Source: Flavobacteriales bacterium
Lineage (GTDB): Bacteria > Bacteroidota > Bacteroidia > Flavobacteriales_F > PHOS-HE28
Direction: 5' to 3'
Length of the DNA stretch: 64,000 bases
Assembly: GCA_016702645.1 (NCBI GenBank)
Contig: JADJDP010000036.1
Coordinates: 1-64,000 of the forward strand
This document shows positions 10,896-20,126 of the stretch, one piece after another (within the stretch, counting starts at the first letter, position 1; every line of letters starts with the position of its first letter). Position numbers and translations under genes: made by a program. The notes beneath the pieces were generated by a model. It saw only the letters and a program-made list of their open reading frames with translations, did not search any database and was not told where the DNA came from.

Positions 10896-11874
10896 TGACA
10901 CGAACCACCCACCTCGCCCTCCTCACCTCCGGCGGCGATGCGCCCGGCATGAACGCGGCCATCAGGGCGGTCGTTCGCACTGCGCATTTCCACGGCATCA
11001 AGGCAACGGGCATCATGGACGGCTACGAAGGGCTCGTGAAGGGCAACTTCATCGAGCTCGGCCCACGCGATGTGCGGAACATCGTGCAGCGTGGTGGCAC
11101 CATGTTGCGCAGCGCGCGCAGCGAATCGTTCAAGACCGCCGAAGGCCGGGCGACCGCCGCGAAGAACCCTCCGCGATGAGGGGCATTGATGCGTCGATTC
11201 GCATCGGCGGAGGTGGAACACAGGCCGGTGCGCACCAGCTCTCCACTGAGCAAGGAGTGAAGGTCATTGGCGTTGCAAGCACCATCGATAATGACCTTGG
11301 AGGCAGCGATCGGACCATTGGTTTCGATACGGCGTGCAATACCGCATTGGAGGCCATGGACCGCCTGCGTGATACGGCAGCGAGCTACGGCCGCATCTTC
11401 TTCGTGGAAGTGATGGGCCGCGATACAGGGATTCATCGCCATGCACACGGAATTGCCGCAGGTGCGGAATACGTCATGGTGCCTGAGCGCCGCGAGAACG
11501 TGAACGAGTTGGTGAGCGTGCTGGAGAACCGCTCCAAGGAGAAGGGCAGTTGCATCGTGGTAGTGGCCGAGGGCGACGAAGAGGGCGGTGCGTTCAAGCT
11601 TGCAGCGGAGGTGGGAAAACGGTGCCCACAATTCGACATACGCGTGAGCGTGCTGGGACATTTGCAACGCGGCGGAAGTCCGACGATGGCCGACCGCCTG
11701 CTCGCTGCGCGGTTGGGCGCTGCTGCGGTGGAAGGCCTGATCGCCGGAAAGCACAACTGTGTGGTGGGCATCGTGAACGGAGCGATCACCTTCACCCCGC
11801 ACGCAAAGGCGATCGCGCAGAAGAAGATGATCGAGCCGGACCTCATACGCCTGCTGGCGATGCTGGCTGTGTAA
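10896..11874 (+). CDS. pfkA: ATP-dependent 6-phosphofructokinase (frameshifted)
   Basis: Glycolytic enzyme: fructose 6-phosphate + ATP to fructose 1,6-bisphosphate. It starts at ATG 10896 with the phosphate-binding LLTSGGDAPGMNAAIRAVVR. It continues with GTMLRSARSE, ASTIDNDLGGSDRTIGFDTA, MVPERRENVNELV and GHLQRGGSPTMADRLLAARL. The length of about 325 codons is right for bacterial PFK. The first frame stops at 11179, and two extra bases near 11165-11180 explain this (AKNPPR should read AKNLRDEGIDA). At 11425-11450 a compensating pair of one-base slips turns GFIAMHTG into GIHRHAHG without a stop. The GGDGT motif reads GGGGT, which would lack the Mg/ATP-site Asp; an error is likely. Confidence 0.85.
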
Positions 11875-11897
11875 GTTCGTGGTCCCGTTATTTCGGG

Positions 11898-13042
11898 ATG
11901 CAACACATGCCTCGTCACCTCCTCTCCTTCCTTGTCGCCTCAAGCATTGGCTCGCAAGCAGCCGCCGCCACTTTCACGATCGCACACTTCGGCACACCAC
12001 CCGATGCACAAGTGGCGATCCAGCATGCTGCGGATATCTGGGGAAGCATCCTCGTGAGCGATGTGCCCATCAAAGTGAGCGTGAGTTGGACCGCACTTGG
12101 AAGTGCCGCCCTTGGCGTCACCTTCCCGAACGGTCGCAAGGATTTCTTGAACGCCCCGGAGCCCGCAACATGGTATGCGACGGCGCTTGCCAATAGCATT
12201 GCCGGTGAAGAGTTGAACCCGGGCGAGGACGACATCAACGTGTACCTGAACAGCGGCACGAATTGGTATCTAGGACTGGATGGCAATACGCCAGCAGGTC
12301 AATACGATCTCGTGAGCATTGCGCTGCATGAGCTCGGGCATGGCCTCGGCTTCGTGGGGCTCGCGAAGAAAGTGGGCAACGAAGGCTCCCTTGGACTGCT
12401 TCTGGCCAGTGACTTCGCGCCCTTGATCACCACCTTCCCTGGCCTGGTCAGGACACGTTGCCCGGCATCTTCGATCGTTTCCTTACCAATACCGTTAGCG
12501 GTGAGTTGATCTCCTTGCAGAATCCGGGAACGATCCTGGGCACAGCGCTTACCAGCAACCAGGTGTACTTCAACGGTGCGTATGCCATGGCCGCCAACGG
12601 TGGTTCTTCGGTACGCATCTACGCGCCATCCGTGTTCGCCTTGGGAAGTAGTTGTGTCCACCTGAACGAGGCTACCTATCCGCAGGGCAACCCGAACGAA
12701 CTAATGACGCCCTTCAGTTCCGCAGGTGATGCCAGCCATTGGCCTGGGCCTATCGGACTCGCGATCATGCGTGATATCGGCTGGACCCTTTCTCCCGGTG
12801 TAGGAGTGGAAGAAATGAGCATCGATCGCGAGATAACTGTGTTCCCGAACCCGGTATCCAGTGAACTCACCCTGCGCATGGATCCGCGTGATCTCCTGGG
12901 AACGATCTCCATCGCCGATCTCAGCGGACGTGTTGTCCTTTCCGTGAGCGGGCAGCACAGGCTGGATGTGACCGCCCTGGATGCAGGCACCTACGTGGTC
13001 ATGAGCTTCGGGGCACGACCGGTGCGTTTCGTGAAACAGTAG
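11898..13042 (+). CDS. secreted metzincin-like metalloprotease with T9SS sorting domain (one frameshift)
   Basis: Exported zinc protease of about 380 residues. A signal peptide (LLSFLVASSIGSQAAA) is followed by a catalytic domain with HELGHGLGFVG, the HExxHxxGxxH-type zinc signature (third ligand position degenerate here). EATYPQGNPNELMTPFSSAG follows, where LMTP resembles the Met-turn region. The C-terminal ~80 residues (EITVFPNPVSSELTLRMDP ... DAGTYVVMSFG ... VRFVKQ) are a type A T9SS sorting domain. The frame changes once near 12445: one missing T would restore TFPWPGQDTLPGIFDRF. The start ATG at 11898 or 11907 cannot be separated. Confidence 0.8.
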
Positions 13043-13083
13043 GAGACCATGGCCACCCGGCGTTTCCCCTATTTTAGCGGACC

Positions 13084-13473
13084 ATGTCGCCCCGCCCCCT
13101 GTTCGCGATCCTCCCCTTGCTCGTGCTGGTGGGTTGTTCCACCCACAAATACACGGCAGCCAGCCATCCCAATGGCAAGCCCGAAGTGGTCGTTTACATG
13201 AAGGGCAACGGAGAGGATGCCGTGAAGGTGATGGAGAAGGTGTACTACCCCAACGGACGTCTTGAATACGTGGGGCGCTTCGAGAACGGTGTTGAGCATG
13301 GGGAATGGATGTACTACTATGAGACCGGCGTGAAGAAGTACGTGGAGAGTTGGGAGAACGGTGTGGAGCATGGCATCCACTACGACTACAGCCCCGATGG
13401 CCAGGTGTACCGCGAATTGCATTATGACCACGGCCGCCTCGTGAAAGAGGTGGACCTGACCAAGACGAAGTAG
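13084..13473 (+). CDS. MORN/YwqK-like repeat lipoprotein
   Basis: Intact 129-residue lipoprotein. The signal LLVLVGCS has a lipobox with Cys at about residue 18. The mature part consists of MORN-like repeats (YYPNGRLEYVGRFENGVEHG, then YYYETGVKKYVESWENGVEH, then DYSPDGQVYRELHYDHGRL). This family is often labelled YwqK antitoxin-like, but there is no evidence for a toxin here; an envelope role is more likely. A TATTTTAG promoter-like element ends only 7 bases before the ATG, suggesting a very short or absent leader. Confidence 0.75.
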   Translation: MSPRPLFAILPLLVLVGCSTHKYTAASHPNGKPEVVVYMKGNGEDAVKVMEKVYYPNGRLEYVGRFENGVEHGEWMYYYETGVKKYVESWENGVEHGIHYDYSPDGQVYRELHYDHGRLVKEVDLTKTK

Positions 13474-13484
13474 CGTTCATCCCC

Positions 13485-14714
13485 TTGCGCTGGAACCGAT
13501 TCCCCGGTCGCTTCTCGATCATCGTTCTTGTCGTCGCGCTGATCCTGGTGGTTCTGGAGGTGATCAACGGCCGCTTCTGGCTGAACGACTTCCGTGTTTA
13601 CTACGAAGCCGCCAATGCCTTGCTCGGCGGCGAAGAGCTCTATGGGGTAGCGCACGGGCTCGATTCCGGATACTTCAAGTACGCGCCTTTCATGGCCATG
13701 CTCTGCGTGCCGCTCGCTATACTGCCATTCTCCATCGCCGCAGGTATCCAATACGCGCTCATCGTTTGCGCCTTCATTGGTTCGGCGTTGCTGGCTGATC
13801 GGCTGGTTCGCACGCATGTGTTCGCGGGGAAGAGCGCAACCTATACCCCCCTCTTCCTTACGTTCCTCATCGTGGTGGTGCACCTGCATCGAGAACTGCA
13901 CCTGGGGAACATCAACGTGCTGCTCGTTTGGTTGCTCCTGTACGGACTGAATCGGTTGTTGAGCGGCAGAACAGGGACAGCCGGCTTGTTGATAGGGCTT
14001 GCGATCCTCGCCAAGCCGCACTTCGTGGTCCTCCTGCCACTAATGCTCTTGCGTGGGCAATCGAAAGCGATCTGGTCTGCGCTCAGCACCGGGCTTGCGG
14101 GACTTCTGCTCCCGACCCTCTTCCTCGGATACAGCGCTTCCATCACCATGCACCACGAATGGCTCGGAGAAATGGCAAAGCACAATGCATCCCTCATCTA
14201 CACCGGGGGTGACGCGTACAACAATGTGGACACGGTGTATTCCTTCCTGCATCGCGCAGTGCTGAAATACTTCATTGCAACACCAAGCACCATCGAAGCA
14301 GTCGTGATCCTTGGAGGTATCGTGGTCATCATCGGTGCTTTGGTGGCTTGGAACCTGAAGCGCGAACGCGCGCGCGGTGGCTCTCCAGGTCACACGGTGA
14401 TCGAGTACTTCCTCTTGCTCGCCTTGGTGCCTAGCATCACGCTCACGGATACCAACCACTTCCTCTTCTGCATGCCGCTGGTGATGCTATTGGTGCACCA
14501 CCTGGCACCCCGTACCGATCCGAAATGGCTCGTCGTCCTGGCAGTTCCCGTCCTCCTCGCTTACGGCGGCAATTGGGCGGATGCCCTAGGCGGTCTCTCC
14601 GACCGTATGATCCACTATGGGGTGCTGGGCATCGCGAACCTCGGCCTGATCGTATTCGGCGTGTTCCTGCTACTAAGCCGATCGAACCTTTCCGCCACCG
14701 AGGCGTCCTCCTGA
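13485..14714 (+). CDS. GT87-family (DUF2029) membrane glycosyltransferase-like protein
   Basis: Polytopic membrane protein of 409 residues with about 10-12 hydrophobic segments. It resembles the GT87/DUF2029 family of polyprenyl-phosphate-sugar dependent mannosyltransferases. The typical N-terminal features are present: DFRVYYEAANALLGGEELYG followed by YFKYAPFMAM. The later HLHRELHLGNINVLLVWLLL also fits. The start is probably the TTG at 13485, 11 bp after the MORN gene, since no in-frame ATG lies upstream. Sugar and acceptor are unknown. The frame is intact although it sits between two frameshifted genes. Confidence 0.75.
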   Translation: MRWNRFPGRFSIIVLVVALILVVLEVINGRFWLNDFRVYYEAANALLGGEELYGVAHGLDSGYFKYAPFMAMLCVPLAILPFSIAAGIQYALIVCAFIGSALLADRLVRTHVFAGKSATYTPLFLTFLIVVVHLHRELHLGNINVLLVWLLLYGLNRLLSGRTGTAGLLIGLAILAKPHFVVLLPLMLLRGQSKAIWSALSTGLAGLLLPTLFLGYSASITMHHEWLGEMAKHNASLIYTGGDAYNNVDTVYSFLHRAVLKYFIATPSTIEAVVILGGIVVIIGALVAWNLKRERARGGSPGHTVIEYFLLLALVPSITLTDTNHFLFCMPLVMLLVHHLAPRTDPKWLVVLAVPVLLAYGGNWADALGGLSDRMIHYGVLGIANLGLIVFGVFLLLSRSNLSATEASS

Positions 14715-14727
14715 CAACCCTCATCGT

Positions 14728-15990
14728 ATGCGCTCGATCATTACGCTATCCACCGTGGTCTTCATCGGAAGCACGTTCGCGCAGAGCACGTACTTCCCCC
14801 CAGCAACCGGTAACACGTGGGAAACCGTGGATCCAGCCACATTGGGCTGGTGTACGGATTCGATCGCGCCATTGCTGGAGTTCGTGGAAGCGAACAACAG
14901 CAAGGCCTTCATCGTGCTGAAGGACGGCCGCATCGCCATCGAGCACTATGTGGGCACCTTCACACAGGACAGTGCGTGGTATTGGGCCAGTGCTGGCAAG
15001 TCGCTGACCGGCTGGACATCAACGACCCCAGCAGCGACCATCTGGGGATCGGATGGACCAGTTGCTCGCCCGCGCAGGAAGCAGCGATCACCGTGCGCAA
15101 CCAACTCACGATGACCACCGGGTTGGATGATGGCGTGGCCAATGTCGACTGCACCGACCCTACCTGCTTGCAATACTTGGCCGATCCGGGCACGCGGTGG
15201 TCCTACCACAACGCACCCTACACCAAATTGGACGGAGTGCTCGAATCCGCCACCGGCCAAACGCTGAACGGCTACGTGTACAGCACCTTGACGCCTACCA
15301 CCGGCATCTCCGGACTATATCTGCCGATCGAATACAACAACGTTTTCTTCAGCACTCCACGAAGTATGGCACGCTTCGGGTTGCTGGCACTTAACCGGGG
15401 CGTGTGGAACGGGACCGACATCCTGGGCGACGACAATTACTTCGAAGCGATGACCACGCCCTCGCAAGCCCTCAACGAGAGCTACGGTTACCTGTGGTGG
15501 CTGAACGGACAAGCGACCGCGATGGTACCCGGCCTTCAGATCGTCTTCCCAGGCCCACTGCTCCAGAACGAACCACTGGATGCCTTCAACGCGCTCGGCA
15601 AGAACGGCCAACAGATCAATGTGGTGCCATCGCAAGGTCTTGTGGTCGTGCGCATGGGAAACCTCGCCCGGCACCGGTGCAGCCGTCGCCATCCAGTTCG
15701 CTGATGAGCTATGGGCGCATTTGAACAATGTGTTCTGTACCACTACCGCTGTCGATGGCGCATCATCAACTTCAACCGCTCTTCCCTACCCTGTTCCCGC
15801 CTCCGATCGGTTGGTGGTGCCCGGAGCAACAGGCGAAGCCATGGTTTCGTGCTTGGATGGGCGGAACTTGAACGTACGGATCGAGGGTGGCACGCTCGAT
15901 ACCAGTGCCTTGGCCAATGGCACCTACCTGCTTCAATACGTGGACGAAAAAGGTGCGCCTGTGTCGAGGCGCTTCCAGGTCCTTCGCTAG
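14728..15990 (+). CDS. secreted beta-lactamase-fold serine hydrolase with T9SS domain (frameshifted)
   Basis: Exported class C beta-lactamase/penicillin-binding-like hydrolase of about 420 residues. It has a signal peptide (IITLSTVVFIGSTFAQ). The nucleophile motif SAGKSLTG (SxxK) is near residue 90 and the Tyr motif is WSYHNAPYTKLDGV (YxN). ESYGYLWWLNGQ and a terminal domain ending GTYLLQYVDEKGAPVSRRF follow; the latter looks like a T9SS sorting domain. The frame changes near 15005 and again near 15660. At the first site the alignment jumps from SLTG to LDINDPSS, so about 10 residues of the usual helix after SxxK seem to be missing. It is convergent with rocD and overlaps it by 4 bp. Confidence 0.75.
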
Positions 15991-17258
15991 GCGAACTGCT
16001 GCATGCTGACAGCGATGATGCGGCAGCATTCCATCAGTTGCTCTTCGGTGATCACCAAGGGCGGGGCGAAGCGGATGATGTCGCCGTGCGTTGGCTTGGC
16101 AAGAAGGCCATTGTCACGCAGGAGCAGGCAGAGTTCCCATGCGGTCTTCGGCGACCCATCCGACGCGACCCTCGCTTCGATCACCACCGCGTTCAATAAG
16201 CCCTTTCCGCGCACGAGCTTCACGAAGTCGTAACGATCAACGAGCTTCTGCATCTCTGCACGGAAGGTCCCCCCCAGACGATCGGAGTTCGCCACAAGCG
16301 CTTCATCCTTCACCACGGCTAGCGCCTCCATGGCGATGCGGGCGCCCATCGGATTGCCACCATACGTACTGCCATGCGTACCAGGAGTGAACACTCCCAT
16401 CACTTCGTCGCTGGCGAGCACAGCACTGACCGGGTACATACCACCTCTCAGGGCCTTCGCGAGGGTGACCGCATCCGGGCGCTTCGCTGGATCACGCTCT
16501 TCATCCGGCACGCTGCAGAGCATGCGACCCGTTCGTGCGATCCCGGTCTGTATCTCATCGGCGATGAACAGCACATTGCGCGCCTTGCACGCAGCGATCG
16601 CCTTCGCGATGTAGTCATCCGCAGGCGTGTACACCCCGCGCTCCCCTTGGATGGGTTCGACCAGGAAGGCGCACACGTTCGGATCGGACAACGCCTTCTC
16701 GAGCGCCGGGATATCATCGTAGGGGATGACCAAAAAACCAGGCGTGAAAGGCCCGAACCCCCCTTGGCTCTCAGGATCGGTGCTCATGCTCACGATGCTG
16801 ATCGTACGGCCGTGGAAGTTGCCGTCACATACGATGATCTTCGCCTGTCCGGCCGGGACACCCTTTTTCTCGTAGCCCCATTTCCGCGCCATCTTCAGCG
16901 CGGTCTCAACGGCTTCCGCCCCCGTGTTCATCGGCAGCATTTTGTCGTAGCCGAAGAGTTCGCACACGGTCTTCTCGTACTCCCCCAGCACACTGTTGTA
17001 GAACGCACGAGAGGTGAGCGTCATGCGCGCGGCCTGCTCTTGCATGACCGCGACCAATCGAGGATGACAGTGCCCTTGGTTCACCGCGCTATATGCACTG
17101 AGAAAATCGTAGTAGCGCTTGCCATCCACGTCCCAAACGAAGACGCCTTTGCCGCTATCGAGCACCACGGGCAGCGGGTGATAATTGTGCGCACCGAACC
17201 GATCCTCCAATTCGATGGCGTGCTGGCTCTTGGTGCGGGTTTGTGTGAGTTGCGGCAT
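15987..17258 (-). CDS. rocD: ornithine--oxo-acid transaminase
   Basis: Class III PLP aminotransferase converting ornithine + 2-oxoglutarate to glutamate semialdehyde + glutamate. It is a full-length, intact 423-residue protein. Diagnostic segments are ELEDRFGAHNYHPLPVVLD, YDFLSAYSAVNQGHCHPRLV, MNTGAEAVETALKMARKWGY, NFHGRTISIVSMSTDPES, LVEPIQGERGV and LFIADEIQTGIARTGRML. The PLP lysine is in TLAKALRGGMYPVSAV. The start is ATG 17258, since the longer frame adds 43 residues without family similarity. A TATTTTAG promoter-like element lies at 17281-17290, upstream of the start on this strand. No other arginine or proline gene is nearby. Confidence 0.92.
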   Translation of the reverse strand: MPQLTQTRTKSQHAIELEDRFGAHNYHPLPVVLDSGKGVFVWDVDGKRYYDFLSAYSAVNQGHCHPRLVAVMQEQAARMTLTSRAFYNSVLGEYEKTVCELFGYDKMLPMNTGAEAVETALKMARKWGYEKKGVPAGQAKIIVCDGNFHGRTISIVSMSTDPESQGGFGPFTPGFLVIPYDDIPALEKALSDPNVCAFLVEPIQGERGVYTPADDYIAKAIAACKARNVLFIADEIQTGIARTGRMLCSVPDEERDPAKRPDAVTLAKALRGGMYPVSAVLASDEVMGVFTPGTHGSTYGGNPMGARIAMEALAVVKDEALVANSDRLGGTFRAEMQKLVDRYDFVKLVRGKGLLNAVVIEARVASDGSPKTAWELCLLLRDNGLLAKPTHGDIIRFAPPLVITEEQLMECCRIIAVSMQQFA

Positions 17259-17337
17259 CGTGGTGGCCTTGCGAGGGGCCGCTAAAATAGGAGCTTGTGG
17301 AGGGCGGATCCGTTCGCCACGATGCGCACGGCGCGCT

Positions 17338-18544
17338 TCACTTGAACTTCTTCGCTGGTATTGATGACCGTTCCATCTCGAACACATGGCGAAGGATCAC
17401 TTCGTCCTGGTCGGTGAGCGGCACATGACGACGCTCCATCACTCGGCGCGCGGTGGTGAGTGCCCGTTCGATATCGTATACCTCGAAACCATCGGCACCA
17501 CCCCATGCGAACCCGGGAATATGCTTCGGTGGGAAGCCGCCTCCGAACACATTGGCACCTACACCCACCACCGTCCCCGTATTGAACATGGTATTGATAC
17601 CGCTCTTGGCATGGTCCCCCATGATCAGACCACAGAATTGCAGACCCGTATCCACTTGGTCGTTCGCGCCATAACTGAAGACCTTCACGTCACCGTAGGT
17701 GTTCTTCAGGTTGCTATTGTTCGTGTCAGCCCCCAGATTGCACCACTCTCCTATCACGCTATTCCCGAGGAAACCGTCGTGGCCCTTGTTGCTGAAGCCA
17801 AGGAGCACACTGTTGTTCACCTCGCCGCCAACACGGCATTCAGGTCCGAAGGAGGATGGTCCGTAGATCTTGGCACCCATTTTAAGTTGGGCATGATCGC
17901 CCAGCGCGAAAGGTCCACGGATCAGGCAGCCTTCCATCGCCTCCGCGTTCTTCCCGATGTAAATGGACCCGTTCTTGGTGTTGAGCACACAGGCCTCCAC
18001 AACCGCGCCCTCCTCCAGGAAGATCAAGTTGGGATCGCCCACTATTGTATTGAGCGAGCTCAGTAATTGCGAACGACGTCCCTCCGTGAGCAGCTTGAAG
18101 TCGTGTTCGATCGCTTTACCGCAATGCTGGAACAACCGCCACGGTCGGTCGAAGCGGATCACCTCCCCAGAGAAGGACACTTGCTTCAAATACAACGGAG
18201 GAGCGGTCCAATCGACCTCGGTCGGTGCTGCCTGACCTTGAACACCGAAGGCCAGTGACCGCCCATCCTGCACGAGCACTTCACCCGCGCGAAGGTCCAT
18301 CACCGCTGCGACCAGGTCGTCCGTGGGGAAGAGCGAGGCGTCCACCTCGAGATCGGCCGGCTCGGTGGGAAGTGGAAAAGCCCGGCTGAGATAAGCTTCC
18401 GTTCGATAGCCCGCCGCAAGCCCGCTCCGCACGTACCAGCCTTCGAAAGTCGAAGGATCCTGGCCGCAACTGACCAACCGGTCGCGTGAAGGTGAGCGGC
18501 AAAAGATGCTTATGAAGACCGGCGTCGGACAGTATGATCGACAT
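17338..18544 (-). CDS. GlmU-like sugar nucleotidyltransferase/acyltransferase, Bacteroidota type (one frameshift)
   Basis: Matches the Bacteroidota 'alternative GlmU' family: a short, reduced nucleotidyltransferase-like N-terminus followed by a left-handed beta-helix of hexapeptide repeats. The N-terminus is read from ATG 18544 (MSIILSDAGLHKHLLPLTFT then RPVGQLRPG). A one-base slip near 18450 moves the frame to STFEGWYVRSGLAAGYRTEA, which stays open to the end. The helix part includes NLIFLEEGAVVEACVLNTKN, GSIYIGKNAEAMEGCLIRGP, GGEVNNSVLLGFSNKGHDGF and LGNSVIGEWCNLGADTNNSN. The last two are typical of the family. About 400 residues. A role in UDP-GlcNAc or another amino-sugar nucleotide is inferred from the family only. 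Confidence 0.8.
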
Positions 18545-18595
18545 GCAGGCGAAGGTATCGGAGTAGTTGTCAGGGTGAACCGCCTGAACGCCCCG

Positions 18596-18646
18596 GAGCT
18601 GTCGAAGGACATGACATGTTCACCCCTTCGACAAGCTCAGGGTGAC
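18596..18646. repeat. REP-like palindromic element, copy 1
   Basis: Arms GAGCTGTCGAAGG (18596-18608) and CCTTCGACAAGCTC (18625-18638) are inverted copies with one bulged base. The right part TTCGACAAGCTCAGGGTGAC recurs at 47131-47150. Within the right half TCACCCC/AGGGTGA can also pair. It sits in the space between the divergent ends of the GlmU-like gene and the phosphate permease. Confidence 0.7.
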
Positions 18647-18650
18647 AATT

Positions 18651-18714
18651 GGTGCTCGCTCAGAGCAACAAAGGTGCTCGCTGAGAGCGACAACGGTGTT
18701 CGCTCAGGGGAAAC
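18651..18714. repeat. three tandem copies of a 22-bp unit
   Basis: Units begin GGTGCTCGCTCAGAGC (18651), GGTGCTCGCTGAGAGC (18673) and GGTGTTCGCTCAGGGG (18695), each 22 bases long and diverged by a few bases. The array directly follows the REP-like element and runs to the end of the permease gene. Confidence 0.75.
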
Positions 18715-20122
18715 AGCCCATCAAAGGCCAACGAGCCTGCAGATCCAGTAGGTGATGCCTGCAAGCGCTGCGCTCACGGGTATCGTGAGGATCCACGCCC
18801 ATAGAAGCCGCACCGTAACGCCCCCAGCGTACCGCGCTCAAACGTTTGGTGGCACCCACACCCACGATAGCACCGGTGATGGTGTGCGTGGTGCTCACCG
18901 GTATACCCATTTGCTCGGTGAGGTAGAGCGTGGTGGCACCTGCGGTTTCCGCGCATACTCCTTCCAGCGGTGTCACCTTGGTGATACGCGTACCCATGGT
19001 CTTCACGATCTTCCAACCACCGCTGAGGGTTCCGATACCGATGGCGGTGTAGCAGGCCAGCGGCACCCAGTTCGGCATCTCCTTGATGTCCATGATGTCC
19101 CCATTGGCGATCATTGCGGCAGTGATGATACCCATGACCTTCTGGGCATCGTTGCCACCGTGCCCGATGCTGAAGGCGGCCGAACTGAGCAGCTGCAGCT
19201 TCTTGAACATGTTGGCCATGGAGTGCGCGTTCGGGGTCTTCACCTTCTCCACGTACAAATAGGTGAGGACGACAATGATATCTGCCACCATGAGCCCGAT
19301 CCGGATGATCGAGTTGTCCGCCTTGTCCAGGGCCTTTGCCAACTTCTGCTGGTCGGCGCTGTTGTCCACGTTAGCGACGATGTCCGCAGCGATCCCTTTG
19401 CCACCTTGGGTATTGTATTTCACCAAGTAGGGCATGGCGGCATCCACCCTCTTTTGTGCGGCCTGGTAGTCCGCCATCCTCGCCGGGTCCTCCGCGGCTT
19501 CCTTCTTGAGCACATCGGCCTTGTAGAACTTCTGGAGGTTCTCCTCGAGCTTGCCTTGCTGCAAATGCGTGAACAGGAACCACGTGGCCACCGAGGCGAT
19601 CACGATGATCCCGATGCGCGTCCAAACCTTGCGCACGATGGTCACGAAGGTGATGAACATGCTGATGACCATGCCCACGAGGGGTGCCAGGAAGATGAAG
19701 AGCAAGGTCTTGGTGATCTTGTCGTTCTCCACCACTTCGCCCAGGCTGAAGCCATCGGTGGTTGCGAACGCATGTGCGATGGCCGCACCCGCGAAACCTC
19801 CGATCAGCGTGTGTGAACTACTGCTGGGGATACCGTACCACCACGTGAGCAGGTTCCATATGATGGCGGCGATGAGACCACTGAGTATCACCGGCAGGGT
19901 GATGAACTCGGCATGCACCGTTTTGCTGATGGTGTTCGCGACCGCATGGTCCTTGAAGATGAAGAAGGCGACGAAATTGAAGAAGCCCGCCCAGAGCACG
20001 GCCTGCAGGGGCGTGAGCACCTTGGTGCTCACCACCGTGGCGATGGAGTTCGCGGCGTCGTGGAAGCCATTGATGTAATCGAACACCAAGGCCAGGATGA
20101 TGATGACCAGCAGAAGGGTCAT
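18704..20122 (-). CDS. inorganic phosphate transporter, PiT family (C-terminal frameshift)
   Basis: Low-affinity cation-coupled phosphate permease of the inner membrane. Two inverted halves carry the family signatures: FDYINGFHDAANSIATVVST with WYGIPSSSSHTLIGGFAGAA in the first, and SIGHGGNDAQKVMGI with GIPVSTTHTITGAIVGVGAT in the second. A long charged cytoplasmic loop of about 100 residues lies between. A run of five G near 18820 shifts the frame; with four G the tail would read VRWGVTVRLLWAWILTIPVS and end at a stop at 18721, giving the normal hydrophobic last helix. It lies 4 bp downstream of the DUF47 gene, the usual PiT partner. Confidence 0.9.
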   Translation of the reverse strand: MTLLLVIIILALVFDYINGFHDAANSIATVVSTKVLTPLQAVLWAGFFNFVAFFIFKDHAVANTISKTVHAEFITLPVILSGLIAAIIWNLLTWWYGIPSSSSHTLIGGFAGAAIAHAFATTDGFSLGEVVENDKITKTLLFIFLAPLVGMVISMFITFVTIVRKVWTRIGIIVIASVATWFLFTHLQQGKLEENLQKFYKADVLKKEAAEDPARMADYQAAQKRVDAAMPYLVKYNTQGGKGIAADIVANVDNSADQQKLAKALDKADNSIIRIGLMVADIIVVLTYLYVEKVKTPNAHSMANMFKKLQLLSSAAFSIGHGGNDAQKVMGIITAAMIANGDIMDIKEMPNWVPLACYTAIGIGTLSGGWKIVKTMGTRITKVTPLEGVCAETAGATTLYLTEQMGIPVSTTHTITGAIVGVGATKRLSAVRWGRYGAASMGVDPHDTRERSACRHHLLDLQARWPLMGCFP

Positions 20123-20126
20123 GCGC

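Noticed and set aside
1..11874. A run of pseudogenes suggesting genome decay or a degraded island
   Set aside because: Essential genes are equally broken, motifs stay intact across frames, and compensating one-base slips occur; sequence error explains it better.
13084..13473. YwqK-type antitoxin of a toxin-antitoxin pair
   Set aside because: It is a lipoprotein with MORN-like repeats and no toxin gene is next to it; the antitoxin label is a family-name artefact.
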